A stretch of DNA of 64,000 nt, from contig CANTFK010000153.1 in NCBI GenBank assembly GCA_947646735.1, positions 124,001 through 188,000 on the forward strand. Reading direction: 5' to 3'. Under the pieces are notes generated by a model that saw only the letters and a list, made by a program, of their open reading frames with translations, did no database searches and was not told the DNA's origin. This stretch comes from Peronospora farinosa (lineage: Eukaryota; Oomycota; Peronosporomycetes; Peronosporales; Peronosporaceae). The translations under genes were made by a program, and so were the position numbers. Shown here piece by piece: positions 32,102 to 43,259 of the stretch. The first letter of the stretch is position 1. Each line of letters starts with the position of its first letter.

Positions 32102-32717
32102 TGTAACAGGGCATCTAGTTACACGTAAACATTAAGTAATATACTTAATGTTTGGTCTAAAAGTATCCATGATTACTTTTGACCTGTCACTTGGGTGCGA
32201 TACACAAATGTGATCCACCCTCGTGAATGTGATATCCATTGATGGATTCACATGAGAAGGGATGACGCTAGTTGAAGCTAGGCATCGCGACGTCTCAGAA
32301 GGACGTCAGTTGCGATCTTAAATCTAGATTAAAGATCATGCGACAGGATACGCTTCTAAACAGTCGCGTATCCGATCTATATATATATATATATATACAT
32401 ATGTATATATCCAATCAGTAGTTAAGTATATATTTAGTTATAACTAATTAAATATAGCTCAGTATTGAATTTACTTAAACATACGCACCACGCACGACAA
32501 GTTGAAAAGCTTCTGCGTGACGTCGGTGCTTTAGTGTTAAGGAGTCCATTGCACTCTCGCTTAAGCGAGAGGCAACTGGTGGTACGACTGCTTAAGCAGT
32601 CGACCAACCTCCTAACCACCCTCGCACGCGAAGTTAAGACGGTATAACCGCTTCCTCGCTTGTGCATAAGGTGTGAGCTAGTACCACGAGGCAACTTCGT
32701 AGAAGTGCCCGTCTACA
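32102..32717 (+). repeat. 5' LTR of element B
   Basis: TGTAACAGGG to GCCCGTCTACA. It contains a TA microsatellite near 32380-32397 and two perfect 18-bp palindromes, CTCTCGCTTAAGCGAGAG (32554-32571) and CGACTGCTTAAGCAGTCG (32585-32602). Confidence 0.95.
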
Positions 32718-32719
32718 CT

Positions 32720-32737
32720 TGGTAGCACTCGTAGTCC
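32720..32737 (+). promoter_or_regulatory. Primer binding site of element B
   Basis: TGGTAGCACTCGTAGTCC, two bases after the 5' LTR, nearly the same as in elements A and C. Confidence 0.75.
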
Positions 32738-32776
32738 TTCCCACGACTCGTCTCTCTGATCGTGCGTGTGGTTGAC

Positions 32777-33837
32777 ATGGTCCTTAATACGAACTGGAGT
32801 GACTTCCCTCACCTCTCCCAACATCATAGGGAGTTGGCAGAGCATATGGCGTAGGGACTTGGTGAACAAGCCCTGGTCAATCTCTTGCATTGTCCTCCTG
32901 AGCAACATGTTGCTCAGTTGGAGCAATTCGAGGCGTTTGTGCTCGGACAGCGTAGAAACGCGTCCGAGGTAAACAGCCAAGCCACCGCTGAGTCCGTCAC
33001 TAAGACTCAGGATGAGCTTAGGCTTGAGCAAGCACGTAATGAGGCGCTCAACAGAACTGTTGAGACGCTCTCTGCCCGGCCTGCTCAACCGAGGCCCATT
33101 CGAATGGACCCTCCGAAGTTCGATGGAGCTATCCCTCACACGATCGTTCAATGGCTATTAGCAGTGGAGCAATGTAGAGTGGCTCAGCTCATCAAAGACG
33201 ACACCAGATGGTGTCGTATGCCATGCCCAACTTGCGTGGCAAAGCGTCAGAGTGAGCATACTCTGCGCTGATGGCTAATGCTGATGCATTTCCATCATGG
33301 GTGATCTTTAAGGCAAAGATTCGCGCCATGTATCAGACGCCTAACAACAAAGTGTTGCTAATGGCGCGCTTCTTTGGAGCACGACAGGCGAAACGCTCTC
33401 TGCAAGAGTTTGTGCAGGAGATGCGTTCGCTGTCGGCGTCCATCAATGGGGAACCGATACCAGAGCGTATCAAGGTAGCCACGTTCATGAATGGACTTAG
33501 GCATGGCCCATCGCGTCAGGCCCTTTTCAGAAAGGTGCCAGCGACGATGGAAGAGGCAATTGACATTGCCTTAGTTGAGGAGCAATTCTACAACAGCGCC
33601 TCGGCGACAGCCTATTACAGGCCGTCGATTGAAAGGTCTGATGCCACTCCTATGGAGTTAGGCAATGCAGATGTGATCTGCTACAAGTGCGGCAAGCGTG
33701 GCCATATGATGGCTCGCTGCGATGTCAAATTTGCTGCTGGTGCTAAGGCAGCCAGAAAAAGGTCTCCCAACTTGAAGGGAGGTGCAAAAAGCCAGCGTGC
33801 ACGACGCACGGGTTCAGCACCTGCCCAAGATGGGTAG
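32777..33837 (+). pseudogene. Element B gag
   Basis: An ATG at 32777 gives DFPHLSQHHRELAEHMA before an in-frame TAG. The frame then runs through a coiled coil (DELRLEQARNEALNRTVETL) and MDPPKFDGAIPHTIVQWLL to a stop at 33269. After a shift, the capsid core continues from 33271 (FPSWVIFKAKIRAMYQTP, LQEFVQEMRSLSASINGEP) to an intact zinc knuckle CYKCGKRGHMMARC (33681-33722) and a basic tail. The FPHL start is shared with the element C gag. Two defects prevent a full-length product. Confidence 0.8.
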
Positions 33838-34004
33838 GGAAATGCGGGAGCGCAGTAGGGGCGGGATGCCCTACTGTCGCGGACTCTGAAGCTACCCCTA
33901 AGTTCAGAGTGATCGAACAAATGGGTAGCATAGTCCCTGAGATTCCGAAAGGTCGGACCTCAACCCTTTTGGTCTATAGCGCTTGAGTACGAGGCTATGA
34001 CCAA

Positions 34005-34763
34005 GTGATGACCCATCTCGTGAATTCGGGTGCATCACAAAACTTTGTGAAACTCGCGGCTCTGAAAAAGAGACCGGCGAGTTATGAGTCGCTTTGCCAG
34101 GATGGCAAGCGAGAAGAGGCGATCGTTCGTTTAGCGAACGGCGCGCTCGTTATATCGGAGGGAGTTCAAGTTGAACTCACCTTCAGCTTTAGTGACTTCT
34201 CTTGTAAAGAGAAGTTCTCAGTGCTAGGTATGGAGAGTCCGTATGACCTCATCCTAGGCATGCCTTGGATGGCTAAACACCAACCATGGATAGACTGGCG
34301 TACACACACAGTCGCTAGCTCTACGCAAGACACCGGAAAGGATGTGCTCTTGCGAGAGGCTTATGTGACTGATGCTGTGTCCAACACAGTCGAGGGTGCG
34401 ATGACGGTATGTCAATCGACACCAGGAACTACCCAGCTCGAAAGGAGTGGTGTAGTTGGAAGTGCACTGGCGGAAAGCCAGGTGACACATATTCCTACCC
34501 AGGTCGAAGAGACTGGTGTAGTGAATGGGGCGATGACAGGTAGTCATGCGTCCAATGGTCCTGCACAGAGCCGAGAGACTGTGGCAGTTGATGGTGGGCT
34601 GACAGGAAGTCAAGCGCCACACGAAACGGCACAGAGCCAAGAGCCTGGTGCGGTTGGAAGGAGTGCGTTAGCTGAGATAGCAACGACACCTTCTTCCAGG
34701 TCAAAAGTCGTGGTGACTCGAAGAACGAGCACCAGACGATCAAGGGCACGTCGAAACGAGTGA
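34005..34763 (+). pseudogene. Element B protease and repeat linker
   Basis: The active site reads LVNSGASQNFVKL, so the catalytic Asp of D-S-G is Asn. FSVLGMESPYDLILGMPWMA is the C-terminal box. From about 34410 to 34680 the linker to RT is built of about 3.5 units of 22 residues (66 bp), for example GVVNGAMTGSHASNGPAQ and VAVDGGLTGSQAPHETAQ. It ends at a stop at 34761. Confidence 0.75.
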
Positions 34764-34807
34764 CCCTTTAATCAGTCTCGGTCCAAGAGGACGGACCTAC
34801 GAAGGAG

Positions 34808-35848
34808 TTGTTCGAGGCCGTCGAAGACAAAATGCCGGAGGCATCCTCAGTTGAGGTGCTCCAACTTGTCTTGGCATCTTCCGAGGAGATAGTAAATCTC
34901 TCGGAGATGACGTGGGATCTGTTCCTGTCCGAACTAAAGGAAGGAAAGATCCACGATATAGTCGCACCGGTTCCAGAAGAGAACGTGGTGGACTGTTGCT
35001 CTTCATCCACAATGGATGAGAGCGTCTTGGAGACCGACAAGAAGAAACGGTTCGCTTCTCAAGGCTGGGATGCCTTGAAGGACAGCCCGTTCTATGATGT
35101 TCTGTGGAAACACCGTGATGTGTTTCCAGCAGAAGTGCCGAGCCGCCTACCGGCCGATAGGGGCATCAGGCACGAAATCGACCTGGAGCCTGGCACCAAG
35201 TATTGTGTGACCAGGCAATGGCCGTTGCCGAAGGAACAAGTCGATTACATCGATGAGTTATTCGACAAGCGAGCTAAGGCGGGACATGTACGTGAGAGCA
35301 AGTCGCCTCACTGCAGCCCGATCTTCTGTGTGCGTAAAGCAACAGGTGGATGGCACGTGGTTCATGCTTATAATAAGCTGAACACGGCCACCATTCCAGC
35401 TCAAAAGCCGATCCCGCAGAAAGATGTCGTGTTGAATTCCATGGGACAGTCAACTATCTTTTCCTCGTTGGATCTGAAGGATGGCTACTATCAGGTTCTC
35501 ATGAGAGATACTGATGTAGCCAGAACGGCAGTAAGCACCCCAAGCGGTATGCTGTGGGAGTGGCTTGTGATGCCACAAGGGTTGAAAAATGCTCCGGCAA
35601 CATTCAACCGAGTGGTGGCTCACGTGATGCGTCAGCACCGTGCCTACGCGCCCCATTACTTTGACGATGTATTTGTGCATAGTAGGGCGGAGGACGGTCT
35701 GAGCGCGATAGAGTCGCACAAGCGTCATTTAGGCGCTGTGTTGCAGACTCTGGCTGACGCCCAATTATACGTGAACTTGCAAAAGTGCGTAATAGGGGTC
35801 CCCGAGATACCTGTGCTGGGCTGCATTGTTGGTGCACATGGTACCTAG
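34808..35848 (+). pseudogene. Element B reverse transcriptase
   Basis: A long open frame with SRLPADRGIRHEIDLEPGTK, RQWPLPKEQVDYIDELFD, SPIFCVRKATGGWHVVHAYN, FSSLDLKDGYYQVLMRDTD (first catalytic Asp), [16 protein letters not shown] and HYFDDVFVHSRA (YFDD box). It is complete across the fingers and palm and loses frame near 35840, after which VKEWPVPRNVKDLRQFLGLA continues in another frame to 36192. Confidence 0.85.
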
Positions 35849-35999
35849 AAAAGGTAAAGGCTGTAAAGGAATGGCCAGTCCCACGTAATGTGAAGGATCT
35901 GCGCCAATTCCTTGGGCTCGCTAATTACTTGCATAAGTACAGCAAGAATTATGCGGAGCAGACTAAGCCATTGTCTGACCTTTTGAAAAAGGATGCAGA

Positions 36000-36521
36000 A
36001 TGGACTTGGTCAAAGGAACAAGAAGATGCGTTCACTTCAGTGAAGCAATCTCACCGGTCTTGGCATTGCCAGACGCGGATAAGCCCTTTAGCGTCATCTG
36101 CGATGCAAGCAATTTTGCAATCGGCAGCGCGCTCATGCAGAAGGATGACAACGGCGTTGACCGTGTCATTTCTTATCAGTCTCGGCTTTTAAAAGCTACC
36201 GAGCTGAATTACCCTGTGCATGACAAGGAGCTACTTTCAATGAAGTATGCCCTTTTAAAGTTTCGGGTGCATTTCTTGGGCACCGAATCTTTTGTGGTTT
36301 ATACGGATCACGCATCACTGCGGACCGCTATAAATTCACCGCACCTCTCGCCGAGAATGGCGAGATGGCTAACATTCTTCTCTGAATTTAATTTCAAAAT
36401 TGAATATAAGCCGGGTAAGTCGAATGTCTTGGCTGCCGCGTTATCGCGCAGACCAGACTTCGAGGCAAGAAACCAGGATAGTGTGTCTCACAAGTTGAGT
36501 CGTCAACATTGGCAGCCATGA
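36000..36521 (+). pseudogene. Element B RNase H
   Basis: It contains KPFSVICDASNFAIGSALMQ (catalytic Asp), YPVHDKELLSMKYALLKFRV (catalytic Glu), FVVYTDHASLRTAINSPHLS (catalytic Asp) and YKPGKSNVLAAALSRRPD. The usual ADALSRRPD is AAALSRRPD here. It ends at a stop at 36519. Confidence 0.85.
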
Positions 36522-36532
36522 AGGCCTAACAT

Positions 36533-36937
36533 GTGACTAGCTCAATGGCCTCCGATATTAAGGAGTGTTACAGTCAGGACGAACATTGTCGCCTTCTGTT
36601 GGATCATTTTGTTGGACGAAAGGTTACCCTTCCGTCGCACCTGAAAGCGAAGTTACATCGCTTTAGTTACAGTGATGGCCTGTTATGGCAACAAATGTCA
36701 CCCTGTGATCCCTTGAGAATCTATGACTCTCATGACACAAATCTCAAGCTAATGATACTTTACGAGTGCCATGATGCGCCATCTAGTGGGCATCTGGGCC
36801 GTGAAAAGACATTCTTACGAGTGTCAGAGAAAATTTGGTGGCCCCACCTATATCGGTGGGTTGCCAACTATATTCGCTCTTGCGAAGAGTGTCAGAGCAT
36901 AAAGCCTGCACCTTCAAACAGTGCGCCACTGAAGTAA
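36533..36937 (+). pseudogene. Element B integrase zinc-binding domain
   Basis: The HHCC finger is complete: YECHDAPSSGHLGREKTFLR then WWPHLYRWVANYIRSCEECQ. The frame stops at 36935, just before the core. Confidence 0.8.
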
Positions 36938-36964
36938 CTGCCGATTCCAACTGAATGTTAGAAG

Positions 36965-38054
36965 TTGGTCAGTTTGGACTTCATGTTTGGCTTACCGCCT
37001 GACCATAAAGGCAGGACGGGGCTCTTCGTCTTTGTAGACAAACTGAGCAAGATGGTGCATTTGGCACCATGTAGCACCAAGATCTCAGAAAAAGAGGCTG
37101 GTCTCTTGTTTCTGAATCACGTGTATCGACTACACGGGAAGCCCGAGTCCATAGTATCGGACCGGGATCCGCGTTTTACGTCGGGTTTTTGGCGACATGT
37201 GTTCGAGCTGCTGGGTAGCAAGCTCCACATGTCAACCGCTGATCATCCCCAGACCGATGGCCAAACAGAACGGGCCAATCGAGTCGTGGCGGATGTGTTG
37301 CGTACAATAGCGACTCCCAAAGAATGGAGCAAGCAATTGCCATTCGTGGAGTTTGCTATTAATAACAGTGTTCACGCCAGTACGGGTGAAACACCGATTT
37401 ACATTAACGGACTGCGTCATCCTCGAACGCCAGTCTCGTTTGTACGCAGCCCGAGTCTTAGTGGGGGAGGGCCCCTCACTTCGCTTGGTGCGAATGCCAA
37501 AGAGGGCCAAGGTTGCCCTAGTGATACTGCTAATTTAGCAAAAGTCACGTCACCTATAGGTGTCACAGACGAGGCACGGCAAGAAATGCCAGTGCTCCTT
37601 GATGATGACACTATAGTGTTGTCAACTGCGTCGACCCATGAACGACCTCTTGGAGGCGTCATAGGCGAGCTGGATAATAAAAGCGTTAGCGAATCTCAGC
37701 ACTTTGTGGATGAGCGATTAGCCATCACACGTAAAGTCCGTGACGCGATGGCAAGCGCACAGGACAAGCAAAAACAATATGCAGACCAGCATGGTCGCAA
37801 AAACAATGAGCACTTTAGTGTGGGGGACAAAGTGCTATTAATTACTGCTACCCTACCTAAACATGCAATTTCTATACTACCTGGTGGTACTACTAAGCTA
37901 TTGCCCCGGTTCATTGGGCCCTTTACAGTGGTTGAAGAAGTTGGAGACCTAAAGTATAGGCTCACTATCCTACCGTATATGAAGACGCACCCCGTATTTT
38001 ACGTGGGTCGTCTGAAACGGTATGTTGATCCAGAAGAGATCACATATCCACATC
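36965..38054 (+). pseudogene. Element B integrase core and C-terminal domain
   Basis: The D,D-35-E core is intact: SLDFMFGLPPD (Asp), IVSDRDPRFTSGFW (Asp) and DHPQTDGQTERANR (Glu). FAINNSVHASTGETPIYING follows, then a linker and the GPY/F module RFIGPFTVVEEVGDLKYRL, THPVFYVGRLKRYV. The frame is cut by element C at 38054. After C and one copy of ACATC it continues in the same frame toward the chromodomain. It starts one stop after the zinc-binding part. Confidence 0.85.
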
Positions 38055-38396
38055 TTTAACGGGGCTAGAACGTACCGTCACTAGCTTACACGTGCGCTTG
38101 AGGAAGACTCAAGCCCGAGTATTAGGTATTAAGTAAATTTAACTCTGATTTTTATTTTGGTTTTAATTCGTACTAATTACGAAGATTTTAGTCGTAATAA
38201 ATACGACAGTGTTCCCGCCTTTCGGGAACCACACAATTTCAGGTTGATTTATCATTGGTCCATATTGGGGACTTTAGGCCCAATAATAAACCAATAATAA
38301 ATTACCACGCTGTGCCCGCTATTCGGGCCCAGCACCTGCCTACATATGTAATTGTTAATTTGTGTTAATGCTAGATGTGTAATGTAGCCCATTACA
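38055..38396 (-). repeat. 3' LTR of element C
   Basis: On the plus strand it starts TTTAACGGGG (the partner has TGTAACGGGG, so the terminal TG is mutated) and ends CCCATTACA. It contains small hairpins such as GTTCCCG-CCTTT-CGGGAAC. Confidence 0.92.
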
Positions 38397-38409
38397 TCAC
38401 CCCCTTCTC
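38397..38409 (-). promoter_or_regulatory. Polypurine tract of element C
   Basis: GAGAAGGGGGTGA on the minus strand, directly inside the 3' LTR. The start codon of the opposite-strand ORF (38410) touches it. Confidence 0.8.
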
Positions 38410-39727
38410 ATGACAGCACTCACCAACCGTGAGTGCTCAACTGTCGAAAACCCTTCGCCCACAAACGAACAAGCAATGTCCGGAGACCCAACACCCAGTC
38501 CAACAGCACTCCCAAGGAACGTCAGCGGGAGTGCATCAACCAACATCATGGCGCGGCAGCTCATACCTTGGTCGCTGTACGACTTGTCCGGAGCTCACGC
38601 TCCGGACTCACTGGACATGATGCGGGACTACTTCCGCCGATTTCGAAAACTGCGCGGGAAAGGTCTTGATGGAATCGAGCATGAAGCTCTACAACGTTCT
38701 TGGTGCGCCTTCATCCAACGTTGGAATCGGATGCCAATCTTGTGACTCGACTCCACGCCCAACTCATGACGAATGGCGACGACACATCGCTGAGTGTCCA
38801 CTCAGTGAGTGCGAACGAAGTTGGATTGCGAAGTATGAGCGAAGTCTGGGCGAACGGAGAAGCGCAATTATTCGTGGTGCGCCCTGCTGGCGGCACCACT
38901 CGCGACAGCGGAGTCGATCTCCGCGGGATCATCAGCGCAGGGCAGCGACACGTTCGCCTGCCCGTCCAGTTGCGCGATTCTCGCCTCGCAATCGTGATAT
39001 GTACTCACCGCGACATTCTCGATCACGGAATCGAGCTCGTTCGCGACATCGTTTGCGTTCGCGACATCGTTCTCGTTCTTGTCATCGTTCCCGTTTCCGA
39101 CAACGTGAATCTCCTTACCGCTCTCGTTTGTCACGAGAGCGTTCGCGTGCTCGCCCGCCTTGGAATAGTCCGACTTCGTGGCTTTATACGACAGAACCAC
39201 ATCTGGAACGTCACGAAGGAGCGAGGAACGTGGTTCCCATGTATCCTGCTCGGGAGGGAATCTAAGCCAACGTACTCGGTACCTACGCACGGATGGAACC
39301 GCACGCTTCATATGAGCCGACTGCAGTAATGGTTGTGGAGGGTCCTCGTGACCCACAATGCGGTCTACAATCCAGCGCAACTGTCCCTCCGCATCAACAA
39401 GCGGAGGAGGGCTCTCGCGGTGGTAGAGCTGGCGTCCTGGTTGCTCAGGACGATGTTGATCAGGCCGTGAATATAGCTGCCGATGCTCGGCTGGAGGCTA
39501 AGGCTGCCAGTGAACGTGCTGCCCAGGCGGAGAAGACTTCGAGTGAGACCCGGCAGTCGAACCGTGAACTGCTCGAGCGGATAAGGATTCTGGAGCGCCA
39601 GATGCTTGGTCAGGTTCAGACGGGATCGAGACCCCGCCCCATGTCATCGGCGCGTCGAGCACGACGGGAAGGCCGTTCGACTTACGAACCCCTGAAGCCG
39701 GCGTCGGAGCCAAACCGTGAAGCGTAG
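38410..39727 (+). pseudogene. Antisense accessory ORF of element C
   Basis: An ATG at 38410 opens a frame of 111 codons with IPWSLYDLSGAHAPDSLDMM, RDYFRRFRKLR and EALQRSWCAFIQRWNR. A shift near 38700 leads to a second frame to 39265: CQSCDSTPRPTHDEWRRH then IAEC (a C-x2-C-x9-H-x6-H-x3-C spacing), an arginine-serine-rich tract (HSRSRNRARSRHRLRSRHRS, about 39010-39160) and LERHEGARNVVPMYP. After one stop the same frame continues 39293-39727 as a coiled coil (QAVNIAADARLEAKAASERA, NRELLERIRILERQML) with a basic tail. It overlaps the chromodomain and pol C-terminus of the other strand over 38868-39727. Homologous frames exist in A, B and D. The RS tract resembles splicing-type RS domains in composition only; the function is unknown. 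Confidence 0.65.
38868..39380 (-). pseudogene. Chromodomain end of element C pol
   Basis: YRVRWLRFPPEQDTWEPRSS then LLRDVPDVVLSY is the chromodomain core. It is followed by an Asn/Asp/Glu-rich tail that is the reverse complement of the RS tract on the other strand. It is separated from integrase by a frame change. Confidence 0.75.
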
Positions 39728-40838
39728 CCGGACGATATTCCTTCAGCCGCCCGACATAGAATGTCGGGTGGAGTCGCAGTGAAGAGGGGACGTCGAGTGT
39801 ATAAGCGTCGCCAATTGCCTTCAGAACCTTGAAAGGACCGATGAAGCGTGGCGCGAGTTTACTCGCGCCCAGATTAGTGACCGCAGAATCCCTTAAACCT
39901 TCCGTCGATAATAATACACGGTCACCTTTCTCAAACTTGCTCATGTTCTTTCTTCCATGTTTGTCAGCGTTCTCCTTCTGTAGGTCTACAGCAGTTTGTA
40001 GTGCGTCGCGTACAAACCTGGTGATGGCTTGACGTTGGAGTATAAAGTCCGACACGGCCATGTCATCAATTGGTCGCGCCGACTCAATCGGCGCGTAGTT
40101 GGCAGTAGGGGAACGCTTACCCGAAGACGGGTCAATCAATGTCTGCGCAGTCCATCGAGCTAATGGGGACGCCACGTCTGATGGCGTCAAAATGGCCGTC
40201 TTTGCCTTGGATCGTGTTACTGCATTCGCGCTCAAAATACCGTGAGCTGCACTCGATCCTTGTTTATCACCTTTATCCCCCCCCAGAGTGGAGCCACTAG
40301 GTGTTGTGGGTCGCCCCACGGCCAGGACAGTAGGAACACGAGGGTGACGAGCCGAATTCACATAAAATGGCGTCAACCCTGTTGACGCGTGTACGGCGTT
40401 GTTGAGTGCGAACTCAGCGAGTGGTAAAAATGCACTCCAACTTGTAAATGACGTAGCATAACTCCGAAGAACATCTTCGAGGACTCGGTTCACGCGCTCG
40501 GTCTGCCCATCCGTTTCCGGATGGGCTGCCGTCGACATCAGCAGTTTTGTCCCGAGGAGCTCGAAAAGTGATGTCCAAAATGCGGACGTAAATCGCGGAT
40601 CACGGTCCGAAACAATGTTTTCTGGAAGGCCATGATGACGGAACACCGCGTCGATGAAGTGCGACGCGGTCTCTGCCGCGGTGACCTTAGCGTGAACAGG
40701 CACGAGATGTGTCATCTTGCTGAATCTGTCAACAAAGACCAAGATGCCCGTTCGAGCTTGGCTATCGGGCGCAAGCCCGAAGATAAAGTCCATAGAAACT
40801 GATCTCCAGGCCTCTGCTGCAATTGGCAACGATCGCAA
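39498..40838 (-). pseudogene. Element C integrase core and C-terminal domain
   Basis: 446 codons open. The core has SMDFIFGLAPDSQARTG (Asp), NIVSDRDPRFTSAFW (Asp) and HPETDGQTERVNRVL (Glu). EFALNNAVHASTGLTPFYV follows, then a variable linker, NADKHGRKNMSKFEKGDRV and the GPY/F module LAPRFIGPFKVLKAIGDAYT, HPTFYVGRLKEYRPA. The catalytic residues are intact. The zinc-binding part upstream (about 40840-41070) carries a one-base loss and a Trp-to-stop change that are also present in element D. Confidence 0.85.
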
Positions 40839-41073
40839 GGGAGCCTGTGACGATGGATATGGCTTTACACGCTGGCAGATTTCGCACGTTTGAATCCAGT
40901 TGAGTACCTACTTATACAATGGGGCCAGAAGAATTCTCGAGACACAGCCGCGAAAGTCTTTTCGCGGCCTGCTGATCGCCAGCTGGAGCATCGTAATACT
41001 CGTGGATGATTCTTTCACGCAAGTCCATGTTCTTGGCGATCACCGTGCGAGGAGCATAGAATTGGTCGATGAT

Positions 41074-42084
41074 TTACATAAGCAAATCGCCGTCTAAACT
41101 GTATCGATGATTATGGTCGCACTTGGTCCGGGATAAGGCTACCAGTGCAGCATCGCTGGGAGCACGCAGATGCTCGATAATGTCTGCATAATCTGAATCG
41201 TCCTTGTACGCTGCGACGATTTCATCAAATAAACACGGCTCGGGTGTGACCCGAGTTAGGTTCAGCGATACACACATTGCACATCGGTCATCATCGTCCT
41301 CGTCATCAGTAGACTGGCGACTCAGAGCAGTCCGAGAATCGTAGTTTGGACGTCGTGAGAGAGCGTCAGCGAGAATATTGGTCTTGCCTGGCTTGTAATG
41401 CACGACGAAGTTGTACTCAGAGAAGAATGAGAGCCATCGTGCCATCCGTTGGGACAGGTGTGGGCTCTTCATCGCTTTGCGCAGCGATGCATGATCGGTG
41501 TACAAAGCAAACGTACTTTCACCAAGGAGATGCACGCGAAACTTGATGAGTGCATAGCGCATCGCTAATAACTCCTTGTCGTGAACCGGATAGTTCTTCT
41601 CAGCTGGCTTCATCTGTCGCGACTGATAACTCACGACTCGTTCACGGCCCTCATCATCAAATTGCATGAGGTCACAACCGATTGCAAAATCACTGGCGTC
41701 GCAAACCACGTGGAACGGCTTGGAATCGTATGGTAGGACCAGGACTGGCGATGACGCTAGGCTCTTCTTTACTGCTTCGAAGGCTGCTTGGTGCTCGGGA
41801 CGCCACAACCACGTGGCGTCTTTCTTCAAGAGTGACGACAAAGGCTGGATAGAACCAGCATAATCCTTTGTATACTTGTGCAAATAATTAGCCAAGCCGA
41901 GCCACTGGCGCAACTCCGTAGGGTTCTTGAGCGTGGGCCAAGAACAGATGGACGACACCTTCTTTGGATCAGCTCGAACTCCCGATTTACTCACATAGCA
42001 ACCTAACACCGGAATCTCCGGTGCACAAAAGACACACTTCTTGAGATTCGCGTACAACTTGTTGTCCCGCATAACTTGAAACAC
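41074..42084 (-). pseudogene. Element C RT connection and RNase H
   Basis: 336 codons: LYANLKKCVFCAPEIPVLGC, LRQWLGLANYLHKYTKDYAG, KPFHVVCDASDFAIGCDLMQ, YPVHDKELLAMRYALIKFRV, FALYTDHASLRKAMKSPHLS, KPGKTNILADALSRRPNYD. RNase H looks intact. It ends YSLDGDLLM-stop, a stop shared with element D. Confidence 0.85.
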
Positions 42085-42089
42085 TTGCT

Positions 42090-43259
42090 TCAGGTGTTAA
42101 GGTGAACTTGGACATCGTTGAGGTTGCCCTCGGCGCGACTATGGACGATGATATCGTCAAAATAACTTGGGGCAAAGTTCCGAAGAGGTCTTAACACTTG
42201 AGACACCATGCGATTGAAAGTGGCCGGAGCGTTCTTCAACCCTTGTGGCATTACCAGCCACTCCCGTAACATGCCACTCGGGGTGCTCACCGCGGTGAGT
42301 GGGATATCGCTCGGGCGCATCAAAATCTGGTAAAAGCCATCGGTCAAGTCGATGGCACTGAAGATGACACTTCCTGACATGGAATTCAGCACCATGTCCT
42401 TCCTGGGAATTGGCGTTTGCGCAGGAATAGTGGCATCATTCAACTTATTGAACGCATGCACTATCCGCCAGCCTCCCGTAGCCTTCTTCACGCAGAAGGT
42501 TGGACTCGAATGTGGTGAGATACTCTCCCGCACATGACCCGCTTTGCGGCGGCCTTCGAAGAATGCGTCAATAGCTTCGACTTGATCTCGAGGCAACGGC
42601 CACTGCCGTGTCACACAATACTTCGACCCTGGCACGAGATCAATCTCGTGCCGAACACCGCGGTCCGCAGGAAGTTCAGCCGGGATCTTGTCCGGGAACA
42701 CGTCTGCATACTCACGAGCAATGTCGTAGACGGGGTTACCAGACTCTCGCAGGGCCTCCCATGACTGTGATGCAAACCTTTCTTCACGCGCAGACTTCGG
42801 CTCAGCGCTTTGAGGACGCGCCATATGCTCCTCGTTTGCCACGGTAACCACCTCGTTGGTGATTAGACACACTTGTTCCACAGTGCCTCCCTTAAGGTCA
42901 CGTAGGAAATGCTTCCAGGAAAGCCCTGGAAGACTTGTAATGGAAGACGCATTACGAGGAGGACTCTCGACCTCGATATATTGGCGCCTTTGTGGACTCC
43001 CTTCCACGTACACGATAGCGTGGACACATTCCAACGCTAAATTCTCGGTGCTGTTGTCCCCATCGTGCTTCGAGTCACTACTCGAAGCTGGCGAACCGCA
43101 GTCAGGTGATAAACCATCACCCCCCTCTAGGCACTGGATGTCGTCATCCAAGATGCCGGAAACACTGGACGGGAGTACCCCAAACTCGACCGTCGACACT
43201 TGATGCGGGATCTCCTGCTCGGCCGCCGTAAACCCGCGTGGGAGCCCCTGCTCAACCAC
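42090..43259 (-). pseudogene. Element C reverse transcriptase
   Basis: 389 codons: [79 protein letters not shown] and [15 protein letters not shown] (YFDD box). The polymerase active site is complete. A small frame change near 42085 separates it from the next segment. Confidence 0.88.

Noticed and set aside
38666..39265. Element C RS-rich tract as a host SR splicing factor
   Set aside because: It lies inside a retrotransposon, lacks an RNA-recognition motif, and recurs in element D.
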